Shown here: in pieces, positions 1 through 4,975 of the stretch
Position numbering within the stretch: the first letter of the stretch is position 1
How the letters are laid out: the number at the start of each line of letters is the position of its first letter
From: JAFGGT01 sp036733165
GTDB taxonomy: Archaea > Methanobacteriota_B > Thermococci > Methanofastidiosales > NM3
Assembly (NCBI GenBank): GCA_036733165.1
Contig: DAINBB010000051.1
Location: forward strand, 1 to 6,275
Direction: 5' to 3'
Length of the DNA: 6,275 nucleotides
Translations under genes and position numbers: made by a program
The notes under the pieces: model-generated
Seen by the model: the letters and a program-made list of their open reading frames with translations, nothing else
The model's database searches: none
What the model was told of the DNA's origin: nothing

Positions 1-344
1 ATGCATATTCCGAGAACGGCGATTCCACAGCCTTGAGGGAAATAATATATCCAATAGAGCGGGCTGTCGAACACCTTCCGAAGATCTATCTCAAGGACTC
101 TGCCATAGACGCGGTATGTCATGGCGCTAACGTCGCCATACCCGGCGTTGCCAAGATGGAGGGCAGGATAAGGAGAAAGAGCAAGGTCGCATTGATGTCC
201 CTCAAGGGGGAACTTGTGGCCATAGGTACCTCGATGGCCGATACAAAAGCCTATGAAAAGAATGCCTCAGGTTTCGTTGTGGACACCCATAGGGTGGTAA
301 TGAGCGAGGGCACATACCCGAAACACTGGAAAAGTGCCCGTTGA
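1..344 (+). CDS. cbf5: Cbf5/TruB-family tRNA/rRNA pseudouridine synthase, C-terminal part (5' truncated by the window)
   Basis: Cbf5 is the catalytic subunit of archaeal H/ACA ribonucleoproteins, making pseudouridine in rRNA, and it can also act on U55 of tRNA. Only the last 113 residues are visible, read in the frame beginning at base 3; the catalytic Asp domain lies outside the window. What remains matches the end of the family: the helix and linker IIYPIERAVEHLPKIYLKDSA, then a PUA RNA-binding domain (AVCHGANVAIPGVAKMEG, VALMSLKGELVAIGTS), and the terminal YPKHW block. The TTG at 33 is an internal Leu codon, not a start, because the frame is open to the window edge and the homology continues upstream. 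Cbf5 just ahead of rps13 is a common archaeal gene order. The identification is secure; activity cannot be judged from this fragment. Confidence 0.93.
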   Translation, partial: AYSENGDSTALREIIYPIERAVEHLPKIYLKDSAIDAVCHGANVAIPGVAKMEGRIRRKSKVALMSLKGELVAIGTSMADTKAYEKNASGFVVDTHRVVMSEGTYPKHWKSAR

Positions 345-398
345 TATTAATATAGAAAGAATTAAAAAGGTAAATGAATCGAGAATGTTAAGTCGGTT
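345..398 (+). promoter_or_regulatory. AT-rich spacer with a possible TATA box for the tRNA-Ser/rps13 transcript
   Basis: The spacer between cbf5 and tRNA-Ser is AT-rich and contains TTAATATA at 347-354. An archaeal TATA box there would place initiation near 376-380, giving a short leader before the tRNA at 399. No clear poly-T terminator for cbf5 is present, so read-through from upstream is equally possible. This is an inference from one weak motif. Confidence 0.3.
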
Positions 399-483
399 GC
401 CGAGGTTGCCGAGCCTGGAAAGGCGCAAGCCTGGAGAGCTTGTTCTGCATCGCAGAACCAGGGTTCAAATCCCTGCCTCGGCG
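399..483 (+). tRNA. trnS-GGA: tRNA-Ser (anticodon GGA)
   Basis: A complete type II tRNA folds by hand. The acceptor stem GCCGAGG (399-405) pairs with CCTCGGC (476-482), with discriminator G483. The D stem is GCC/GGC. The anticodon stem CAAGC/GCTTG (426-430, 438-442) holds the loop CTGGAGA, whose anticodon GGA (433-435) reads UCC and UCU. A long variable arm TTCTGC-ATC-GCAGAA is perfectly paired, as expected for serine. The T arm is CAGGG-TTCAAAT-CCCTG. CCA is not encoded (GCGC follows). It sits 50 bases upstream of rps13 in the same direction, so it is probably cotranscribed with the ribosomal genes and released by RNase P. Confidence 0.96.
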
Positions 484-533
484 CTTCACTAACAAGTTTA
501 TCATTCAAACAAGAAAGATCGTAAGGTGAAAAA

Positions 534-989
534 ATGGCTGAATTCAGACATATTGTCCGTGTGAGTGGAACAGACCTAAAGGGGGACACTCAGATACAGC
601 TGGCCTTGACAGGCATAAGGGGCGTAGGCCAGATGATGGCCCGTTCCATAGCCATATTGGTAGGTCACGATCCAACAGACAAGATGGGCGAGATCACAGA
701 TGATGATGTAAGCAACATGGAGAGAATACTCGAGTCCCCGTTAGAGAACGGCATCCCAGAATGGATGTTGAACAGAAGGAAGGATATGGATACCGGCAAG
801 GACCTGCATATTACCGGTTCGAAGCTGGCCATGGCTTTCCGTGAGGATATAAACAACATGAGGAAGATTAGGGCCTACAGGGGCATCAGGCACGAACTCG
901 GCCTGCCCGCGAGAGGCCAGAGGACCAAATCATCCTTTAGGACGGGTTCCACCCTTGGAGTAAGACGTAAAAAGAGATCGGAGAAGTAG
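534..989 (+). CDS. rps13: Small ribosomal subunit protein uS13
   Basis: uS13 sits in the head of the small subunit, contacts the P-site tRNA and forms intersubunit bridges. The 151-residue protein has the archaeal length. It shows the helix-turn motif LTGIRGVG (residues 25-32) and the family signature near the C-terminus, AYRGIRHELGLPARGQRTKS (114-133), followed by a basic tail RRKKRSEK that reaches the decoding region. The ATG at 534 is preceded by AGGTGA (524-529) at short distance, and the protein begins MAEFRHIVRV as in archaeal homologues. It is the first protein gene after tRNA-Ser; its stop codon (987-989) lies inside the ribosome binding site of rps4, so the two are likely translationally coupled. 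Confidence 0.97.
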   Translation: MAEFRHIVRVSGTDLKGDTQIQLALTGIRGVGQMMARSIAILVGHDPTDKMGEITDDDVSNMERILESPLENGIPEWMLNRRKDMDTGKDLHITGSKLAMAFREDINNMRKIRAYRGIRHELGLPARGQRTKSSFRTGSTLGVRRKKRSEK

Positions 990-997
990 GTGAATAG

Positions 998-1594
998 ATG
1001 GGAGATCCGGTAAAGAAGAGAAAGAAGTACATGACCCCCACCCATCCTTGGCAAAAGGATAGGATCGATGAGGAGAGGGAGCTAAAAAGAAAGTATGGTC
1101 TCAAGAACAAGAAGGAGATCTGGAAGGCACAATCCCTTCTCAGGAACATGAGGGGGCAGGCGAGAAAACTACTGGCTGCCACATCTGTACAGGCCGAAAA
1201 GGAGACTAATGATTTCTTGAACAGGTTGAAGAGACTATCCATACTCAAGGACGACGATGACCTAGACGCTGTCCTCGCCCTGAACATACAGGATGTTCTA
1301 GATAGGAGACTTCAGTCCTTGGTCATAAGGAAGGGCATGGCGAAGACATCCAATCAGGCAAGGCAGATGATCACACATGGACATGTGATGGTCAATGGAA
1401 AGAGGGTGACGGCGCCCAGTTTCCTTGTGAGGAAAGAGGAAGAGGAGACGATCACGTTCTTCCCAGGTTCATCGTTCCTTAAGATGGTCAGTGAGAAACC
1501 TCCCGCACCACCAAAATCCAGCCCCAAGGAAAAGAAGGTACAGGAAGAGGTAGAGGGCGAAGAGAAGGAGGAGGCTGATAACGATGGCGAGTAA
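998..1594 (+). CDS. rps4: Small ribosomal subunit protein uS4
   Basis: uS4 is a primary binder of 16S rRNA that nucleates assembly of the small-subunit body. The 198-residue protein starts with a basic region (MGDPVKKRKKYMTPTHPW), then a helical N-domain, and an S4 RNA-binding domain at about residues 103-165 containing VIRKGMAKTSNQARQMITHG and VMVNGKRVTAPSFLV. Residues from about 167 to 198 form a low-complexity Pro/Lys/Glu tail (KPPAPPKSSPKEKK, then an acidic run), likely disordered. The ATG at 998 follows AGGTGA at 988-993, which overlaps the rps13 stop. The 3' end overlaps rps11 by 11 bases (1584-1594). Recognition as the archaeal form is secure; a role for the tail is unknown. Confidence 0.96.
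   Translation: MGDPVKKRKKYMTPTHPWQKDRIDEERELKRKYGLKNKKEIWKAQSLLRNMRGQARKLLAATSVQAEKETNDFLNRLKRLSILKDDDDLDAVLALNIQDVLDRRLQSLVIRKGMAKTSNQARQMITHGHVMVNGKRVTAPSFLVRKEEEETITFFPGSSFLKMVSEKPPAPPKSSPKEKKVQEEVEGEEKEEADNDGE
1567..1574 (+). promoter_or_regulatory. Ribosome binding site of rps11 inside the rps4 acidic tail
   Basis: GGAGGAGG lies within the Glu-rich codons of the rps4 tail, 9 bases before the rps11 ATG at 1584. It matches the anti-Shine-Dalgarno region well and supports the chosen start, even though the gene then overlaps rps4 by 11 bases. Confidence 0.7.
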
Positions 1595-1979
1595 GGACCC
1601 TAAATGGGGGGTTGCACACATATACGCATCCTTCAACGACACGATAATCCATATAACAGACCTCTCCGGCGCAGAGACCATAACCAGATGGTCCGGTGGC
1701 ATGATCGTGAAGGCCGACAGGGAGGAGTCGTCCCCCTACGCGGCAATGAAGGCGGCCGCAAAGGCCGCTGAGGAGGCTTTGGACAGGGGCATCATAGGCG
1801 TGCATATCCTTGTGAGGGCACCCGGTGGCAGCAAGTCCAAGAATCCCGGGCCCGGGGCGCAGGCGGCCATAAGGGCGCTGTCACGTGCCAAGCTCAGGAT
1901 AGGCAGGATCGAGGATGTCACCCCAATTCCACACGACGGCACCAGACCCAAGGGCGGCAGAAGAGGTAGAAGGGTATAG
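1584..1979 (+). CDS. rps11: Small ribosomal subunit protein uS11
   Basis: uS11 is located in the platform of the small subunit, near the mRNA exit and the E-site. The 131-residue product is typical for archaea. Visible family blocks are GVAHIYASFNDTIIHITDLS (residues 9-28), the GGMIVKADREESSPYAA segment (38-54), VRAPGGSKSKNPGPGAQAAI (77-96) and the strongly conserved end IGRIEDVTPIPHDGTRP followed by KGGRRGRRV. It overlaps the end of rps4 by 11 bases in another frame and is followed after only two bases by rpoD, so S4, S11 and RpoD are likely translated in a coupled way. Confidence 0.97.
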   Translation: MASKDPKWGVAHIYASFNDTIIHITDLSGAETITRWSGGMIVKADREESSPYAAMKAAAKAAEEALDRGIIGVHILVRAPGGSKSKNPGPGAQAAIRALSRAKLRIGRIEDVTPIPHDGTRPKGGRRGRRV

Positions 1980-1981
1980 AA

Positions 1982-2743
1982 ATGAGGATCGAATACATTC
2001 CCGTTGACAAAGAGGATACGTTAAGCTTCATCATAGAGGGCATCGACGTGGCGTTTGCCAATACTCTCAGGAGGACCGTCATGATGGAGACGCCAATCTA
2101 CGCGTGCAACGACATAGTGTTCTATAAGAACTCAAGTCCCCTGTACGACGAGATGGTGTCCCACAGACTGGGGCTCGTTCCGATGACTACGCCTGTGGAC
2201 ACGGAGGAAGGCGCCAAGATGGTCACCATGAGCCTTGAGGCCGAAGGTCCAAGGACCATATACTCCGGGGATCTTGTCTCGGACGACCCCGAGGTCAAGC
2301 CCATAAACGATGGCTTTCCCATACTCAAGCTCGGACAGGACCAGAGCATATCGCTCAACGCAGAGTGCACAGTGGGTTTCGGCAGGAACCATGTAAAATG
2401 GCAGGCAGGACTGGCCAGTTACAAGAACTATCCTGTGATAGAGGTAGACCCCGAGAGATGCAACCTTTGCGGCGAATGCGTGAACGCCTGCCCCGTCAAG
2501 ATCCTTGAGATGAAGGAGAGGGTCGTTGCGAACGATGTAATCAAATGCACATTCTGCAGGTCATGCGAGGATGCGTGCAAGAAACTCAACGAGAATAAGA
2601 TCATCAGTGTTGAACCTATGGAAGACAAGTTCATTTTCAAGATCGAGACATTTGGAAACATGAACACAAAAGATTTATTAAACACTGCTTTGAATGTCAT
2701 TGAAAATAAGGCAAAGGAACTTGACCAATTGCTCAATGAATAG
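1982..2743 (+). CDS. rpoD: DNA-directed RNA polymerase subunit D with a two-cluster (8-Cys) ferredoxin-like insert
   Basis: RpoD pairs with subunit L to form the platform on which archaeal RNA polymerase assembles, equivalent to eukaryotic Rpb3 and a bacterial alpha subunit. In the 253-residue protein the dimerisation core is clear: FANTLRRTVMMETPIYA (residues 25-41) and HRLGLVPMTTP (61-71), then GFGRNHVKWQAG before the insert. Residues about 155-210 form a ferredoxin-like domain with C160-x2-C163-x2-C166-x3-C170-P and C189-x2-C192-x2-C195-x3-C199. Both sets are complete, so two 4Fe-4S clusters are predicted. The C-terminal helix (NTKDLLNTALNVIENKAKEL) completes the dimerisation domain. The family is known to hold two, one or no clusters depending on lineage. 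The stop codon TAG (2741-2743) shares its last G with the first base of tRNA-Leu. Confidence 0.96.
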   Translation: MRIEYIPVDKEDTLSFIIEGIDVAFANTLRRTVMMETPIYACNDIVFYKNSSPLYDEMVSHRLGLVPMTTPVDTEEGAKMVTMSLEAEGPRTIYSGDLVSDDPEVKPINDGFPILKLGQDQSISLNAECTVGFGRNHVKWQAGLASYKNYPVIEVDPERCNLCGECVNACPVKILEMKERVVANDVIKCTFCRSCEDACKKLNENKIISVEPMEDKFIFKIETFGNMNTKDLLNTALNVIENKAKELDQLLNE

Positions 2744-2827
2744 CGGGGGTTGCCGAGTTTGGTCAAAGGCGCAGGGCTTAGGACCCTGTCTTGTAGAAGT
2801 CCGTGGGTTCAAATCCCATCCCCCGCA
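2743..2827 (+). tRNA. trnL-UAG: tRNA-Leu (anticodon UAG)
   Basis: A complete type II tRNA. Acceptor GCGGGGG (2743-2749) pairs with CCCCCGC (2820-2826), with discriminator A2827, the leucine identity base. The D stem is GCC/GGC. The anticodon stem CAGGG/CCCTG (2772-2776, 2784-2788) carries the loop CTTAGGA with anticodon TAG (2779-2781), reading CUA and possibly other CUN codons. A long variable arm spans 2789-2802. The T arm is GTGGG-TTCAAAT-CCCAT with one G-U pair. CCA is not encoded. A tRNA-Leu between rpoD and the L18e gene is also known in Haloarcula, so the position is conserved. The mature 5' end lies inside the rpoD stop codon. Confidence 0.96.
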
Positions 2828-2844
2828 CTAGACACGCTGGGCGA

Positions 2845-2860
2845 GCGGACGAAGGTCCGC
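2845..2860 (+). promoter_or_regulatory. Perfect hairpin between tRNA-Leu and rpl18e
   Basis: GCGGAC (2845-2850) and GTCCGC (2855-2860) form a perfect 6-bp GC-rich stem closed by the loop GAAG. It lies 17 bases after the tRNA and ends 11 bases before the ribosome binding site GGAGGTG (2872-2878) of rpl18e. No T-run follows, so it is not a classic terminator. It might protect the new 5' end of the rpl18e mRNA after tRNA removal or be a protein binding site; this role is inference. Confidence 0.45.
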
Positions 2861-2883
2861 ACACATAGTTCGGAGGTGTAAGA

Positions 2884-3246
2884 ATGAAGAAGATCAGGAA
2901 AACAAATCCCAATCTCCTGTCCCTCATCGAGGGATTGAGAAGCAAGGGATATGATGAGAACGTGCCATTATGGGTTTCTCTGTCCAAAAGGATGTCAAAA
3001 CCCACACGTCATCAATGCGAGGTAAACATATCGAAGATAAACAGATTCACCAAGGATGGTGAAATCATTGTTGTGCCTGGAAAGGTACTGGGTTCAGGAG
3101 AGCTCGACCACAAGGTCACGGTGGCCGCTTTCAAGTTCTCCGACGCAGCCAGGGTCAAGATAGACAAGTCTGGCGAGAGCCTTACCATCAATGAACTCTT
3201 GGAGAGGAATCCCAAGGGGTCTAACATAAGGATCTTCGGGGGTTAG
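2884..3246 (+). CDS. rpl18e: Large ribosomal subunit protein eL18
   Basis: eL18 is a large-subunit protein shared by archaea and eukaryotes and fold-related to bacterial L15. The 120-residue product has the usual archaeal length. It shows the N-terminal RKTNPNLLSLIEGLRSKG (residues 5-22), the loop and strand VPGKVLGSGEL (64-74), the AAFKFSDAAR helix (81-90) and the C-terminal motif ERNPKGSNIRIFGG. The ATG at 2884 is set by an excellent GGAGGTG at 2872-2878. It is the first protein gene after tRNA-Leu and is followed four bases later by rpl13, whose ribosome binding region overlaps the eL18 stop codon. Confidence 0.96.
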   Translation: MKKIRKTNPNLLSLIEGLRSKGYDENVPLWVSLSKRMSKPTRHQCEVNISKINRFTKDGEIIVVPGKVLGSGELDHKVTVAAFKFSDAARVKIDKSGESLTINELLERNPKGSNIRIFGG

Positions 3247-3250
3247 GATA

Positions 3251-3673
3251 ATGAACATAGATGGTAATAATCTCATATTGGGCCGATTGGCCAATCAGGT
3301 GGCCCAGATGCTTCTTGCAGGCGAATCTGTTGTCATAGTCAATGCTGACAAGATAGTCATATCCGGGAACAGGGAGGATATATACAAGAGGTTCAAGCAC
3401 AGGACGGACCTGGCCGACAGGGCCAACCCGCGAAGGGGGCCTCTATTTCCAAAAACCTCCGATAGGCTTGTTCGCAGGACTATCAGGGGAATGTTGCCAT
3501 GGGGAAAACCTTCCGGAAGGGAGGCCTTCAGACGCCTGAAGGTTTTCGAGGGGGTGCCTCCGCAGTATTCCGACACGGAGTTTGTCAGGCTTGACAAAGC
3601 AGATGGCAACAATCTGGGCACGCACAAGATAGTGACCATTGCCGAATTGTCCAAGTATCTGAGGGGTGATTGA
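3251..3673 (+). CDS. rpl13: Large ribosomal subunit protein uL13
   Basis: uL13 is an early-assembling protein of the large subunit that binds 23S rRNA. The 140-residue protein is a typical short archaeal version. It contains the N-terminal NLILGRLANQVAQMLL (residues 7-22), the VVIVNADKIVISG strand region (27-39), then the conserved RNA-binding stretch KHRTDLADRANPRRGPLFPK (49-68) and VRRTIRGMLPWGKPSGREA (74-92). The ATG at 3251 is four bases after the eL18 stop, with the G-rich GGGGGTTAGGA just upstream as ribosome binding site. It is followed by rps9, the gene it is paired with in most archaea and bacteria. Confidence 0.97.
   Translation: MNIDGNNLILGRLANQVAQMLLAGESVVIVNADKIVISGNREDIYKRFKHRTDLADRANPRRGPLFPKTSDRLVRRTIRGMLPWGKPSGREAFRRLKVFEGVPPQYSDTEFVRLDKADGNNLGTHKIVTIAELSKYLRGD
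3663..3670 (+). promoter_or_regulatory. Ribosome binding site that fixes the rps9 start at TTG 3676
   Basis: GGGGTGAT at 3663-3670 fits the archaeal 16S 3' end (complement GGAGGTGAT) and leaves five bases to the TTG at 3676. The alternative TTG at 3670 would begin inside this site itself and is therefore unlikely. Confidence 0.75.
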
Positions 3674-3675
3674 TT

Positions 3676-4083
3676 TTGAAGATCGTACAGTCTAGTGGAA
3701 AGAGAAAGACTGCCATCGCCCGAGCCGTCCTAAAGGAAGGGAAGGGACGTGTACGCGTTAACAACAAACCAATCGTTCTGGTAGAGCCCGAGCTCGCCAG
3801 GATAAAGATGATAGAGCCCTTGCTCATAGCTGGTGAGGACATCTCATCGACCTTTGATATAGATGTCACCGTAAAGGGCGGAGGCGTGATGGGTCAGGCG
3901 GATGCCTGCAGGATGGCCATCGCCAAGGGAATAATCTCCTATACTGGTGATATGGACCTTAGGGACAGGTACATAGCTGTCGACAGGTCAATGTTGAAGG
4001 GCGACACAAGGAGGACGGAACAGCATAAACCCAACAAGTCCTCACAGGGTGCCAGGGCCAAGAGACAAAAATCTTACAGGTAG
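3676..4083 (+). CDS. rps9: Small ribosomal subunit protein uS9 (TTG start)
   Basis: uS9 lies in the head of the small subunit, and its C-terminal tail reaches the P-site tRNA. From the TTG at 3676 the protein is 135 residues, beginning MKIVQSSGKRKTAIARA, which is how archaeal S9 proteins start. Other family blocks are the GKGRVRVNNKPI segment (residues 22-32), GGGVMGQADACRMAIAKGI (68-86), and the tail SQGARAKRQKSYR, whose terminal KRQKSYR is the conserved P-site extension. The open frame extends two codons further to a TTG at 3670, but that codon overlaps the ribosome binding site and adds nothing conserved. The start lies two bases after the rpl13 stop (3671-3673), indicating coupled translation. 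Confidence 0.95.
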   Translation: MKIVQSSGKRKTAIARAVLKEGKGRVRVNNKPIVLVEPELARIKMIEPLLIAGEDISSTFDIDVTVKGGGVMGQADACRMAIAKGIISYTGDMDLRDRYIAVDRSMLKGDTRRTEQHKPNKSSQGARAKRQKSYR

Positions 4084-4088
4084 AGAAG

Positions 4089-4280
4089 ATGATAATTCCA
4101 ATAAGGTGCTTTACATGCGGCAAGCCAATAGGCCACCTCTACAAAACGTACTCGGAAAGGATTCTGAGCGAGGACCCAAAGGACGTCCTTGACGACCTCG
4201 GACTCGAGCGTTACTGTTGCAGGAGGATGTTCTTGGTGCATGTCAATCTCATAGATGAGGTGTTGGACTTTAGTGTTTAA
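4089..4280 (+). CDS. rpoN: DNA-directed RNA polymerase subunit N (Rpb10 homologue)
   Basis: RpoN is a small zinc-binding subunit that joins the D-L platform of archaeal RNA polymerase, equivalent to eukaryotic Rpb10. The 63-residue product has the normal size. The unusual zinc site of the family is intact: C7-x2-C10 in RCFTCGKPIG and the adjacent pair C43-C44 in RYCCRRM. The helix between carries DPKDVLDDLGLERYCC, and the end HVNLIDEVLDF is typical. It starts five bases after rps9, whose end contains AGGTAGAG as ribosome binding region. In many euryarchaea rpoK would follow closely; here a tRNA-Pro and then an enolase-like gene follow instead. This is not the bacterial sigma-54 gene of the same name. 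Confidence 0.97.
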   Translation: MIIPIRCFTCGKPIGHLYKTYSERILSEDPKDVLDDLGLERYCCRRMFLVHVNLIDEVLDFSV

Positions 4281-4291
4281 GAAAACAGAGT

Positions 4292-4369
4292 GGGACCGTA
4301 GGGTAGCTTGGACCATCCTCTCACCTTGGGGTGGTGGACACCCGAGTTCAAATCTCGGCGGTCCCACCA
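4292..4369 (+). tRNA. trnP-GGG: tRNA-Pro (anticodon GGG), CCA end encoded
   Basis: Acceptor GGGACCG (4292-4298) pairs fully with CGGTCCC (4359-4365), with discriminator A4366 followed by an encoded CCA (4367-4369). The anticodon stem TCACC/GGTGG (4321-4325, 4333-4337) holds the loop TTGGGGT, giving anticodon GGG (4328-4330) for CCC and CCU codons. A one-base shift would give TGG, but the anticodon stem then mispairs at three positions. The T arm is CCGAG-TTCAAAT-CTCGG. The D stem is short, as is usual for archaeal tRNA-Pro. It starts 11 bases after rpoN and probably lies within the same transcript. Confidence 0.93.
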
Positions 4370-4397
4370 TACTATCTGTATATCTGAGGGATTCACT

Positions 4398-4973
4398 ATG
4401 AGCATTGTCGAGGACTTTGCATTGCGGAAACTGTATATCGAGTCCAGGAATCTGCTGGAGATAGACCTGTTCACAGCCAATTCATTTGGCAGGACACAGA
4501 TAAAGAGCGATGCCGACATAGACGACATCTATACGGTGATAGTGCCCGAACTCATGGGCCTCAACGTGTTGGAGCAGTCGCTCTTCGATGACATACTCTG
4601 CGATGTTATAGAGGACAACAGGGTAAGATTCGGCTTCTCCTTGGCATGTGCCAAGGCCGCAGCTTCGTATCTTGGCCTCCCCTTGCATCAGTATCTTGGC
4701 GGCATCTTCAGCGAGAGGATGCCCAAGGCAGTGTTCGGTGGATCGATTATCGATGACGATTTCAATGAGACGGCCCGTGCCGGGAATCTCGATTATCTGA
4801 AATTGGACTCCTTGTCAAACATTTCGAAGATGGACAAGGGTTCATGCATAAAGTTCGTAGAGGAAGGCAGCTGGCACGTGGCCTATGGACTCTCCTTCGA
4901 GTATGTGGAGATATACAAGAGAGAGGACATCAACGAATATCTAAGGATTAAAGAACATATGTCGGAGGTGTAA
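4398..4973 (+). CDS. Enolase-like protein, internally contracted and probably non-catalytic
   Basis: A 191-residue relative of enolase, which normally has about 410-430 residues, at the position where archaea usually carry eno. The N-terminal half follows the enolase N-domain: MSIVEDFALRKLYIESR, IVPELMGLNVLEQ (residues 48-60) and SLACAKAAASYLGLPLHQYL (81-100) then GG. Residues about 131-187 resemble the end of the barrel: YLKLDSLSNIS recalls LLKVNQIGT around the catalytic Lys, and REDINEYLRIKE recalls the terminal helix RxAKYNxLLRIEE. The middle barrel with the metal ligands and catalytic acids is absent, the SGASTG loop is replaced by IKSDADID, and the SHRSGET motif is gone. The frame is intact and the ATG at 4398 follows GAGGGAT. 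Frame upstream of this ATG runs through tRNA-Pro and is not coding. Enolase activity is not expected; a structural or regulatory role, or slow decay, are alternatives. Confidence 0.75.
   Translation: MSIVEDFALRKLYIESRNLLEIDLFTANSFGRTQIKSDADIDDIYTVIVPELMGLNVLEQSLFDDILCDVIEDNRVRFGFSLACAKAAASYLGLPLHQYLGGIFSERMPKAVFGGSIIDDDFNETARAGNLDYLKLDSLSNISKMDKGSCIKFVEEGSWHVAYGLSFEYVEIYKREDINEYLRIKEHMSEV
4964..4970 (+). promoter_or_regulatory. Ribosome binding site that fixes the rps2 start at TTG 4976
   Basis: GGAGGTG at 4964-4970 is a near-perfect Shine-Dalgarno sequence, located in the last codons of the enolase-like gene. It leaves five bases to TTG 4976 but 17 to the next ATG at 4988, so the TTG is the better start and rps2 is probably coupled to the upstream gene. 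Confidence 0.8.
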
Positions 4974-4975
4974 TT

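Noticed and set aside
496..503. TTTATCAT as a promoter for rps13
   Set aside because: Initiation about 25 bases downstream would remove the AGGTGA ribosome binding site, so transcription from upstream of tRNA-Ser is more likely.
3670..3675. Upstream TTG at 3670 as the rps9 start
   Set aside because: It lies inside the GGGGTGAT ribosome binding site and overlaps the rpl13 stop; archaeal S9 proteins begin at the MKIVQSSGKRK position, matching TTG 3676.
4327..4329. Anticodon TGG for the tRNA-Pro
   Set aside because: That register breaks three of the five anticodon-stem pairs; the GGG register gives a fully paired stem (one G-U).
4308..4397. Longer N-terminus for the enolase-like protein
   Set aside because: The extra frame runs through the folded tRNA-Pro gene, has no enolase similarity, and the ATG at 4398 has its own ribosome binding site.
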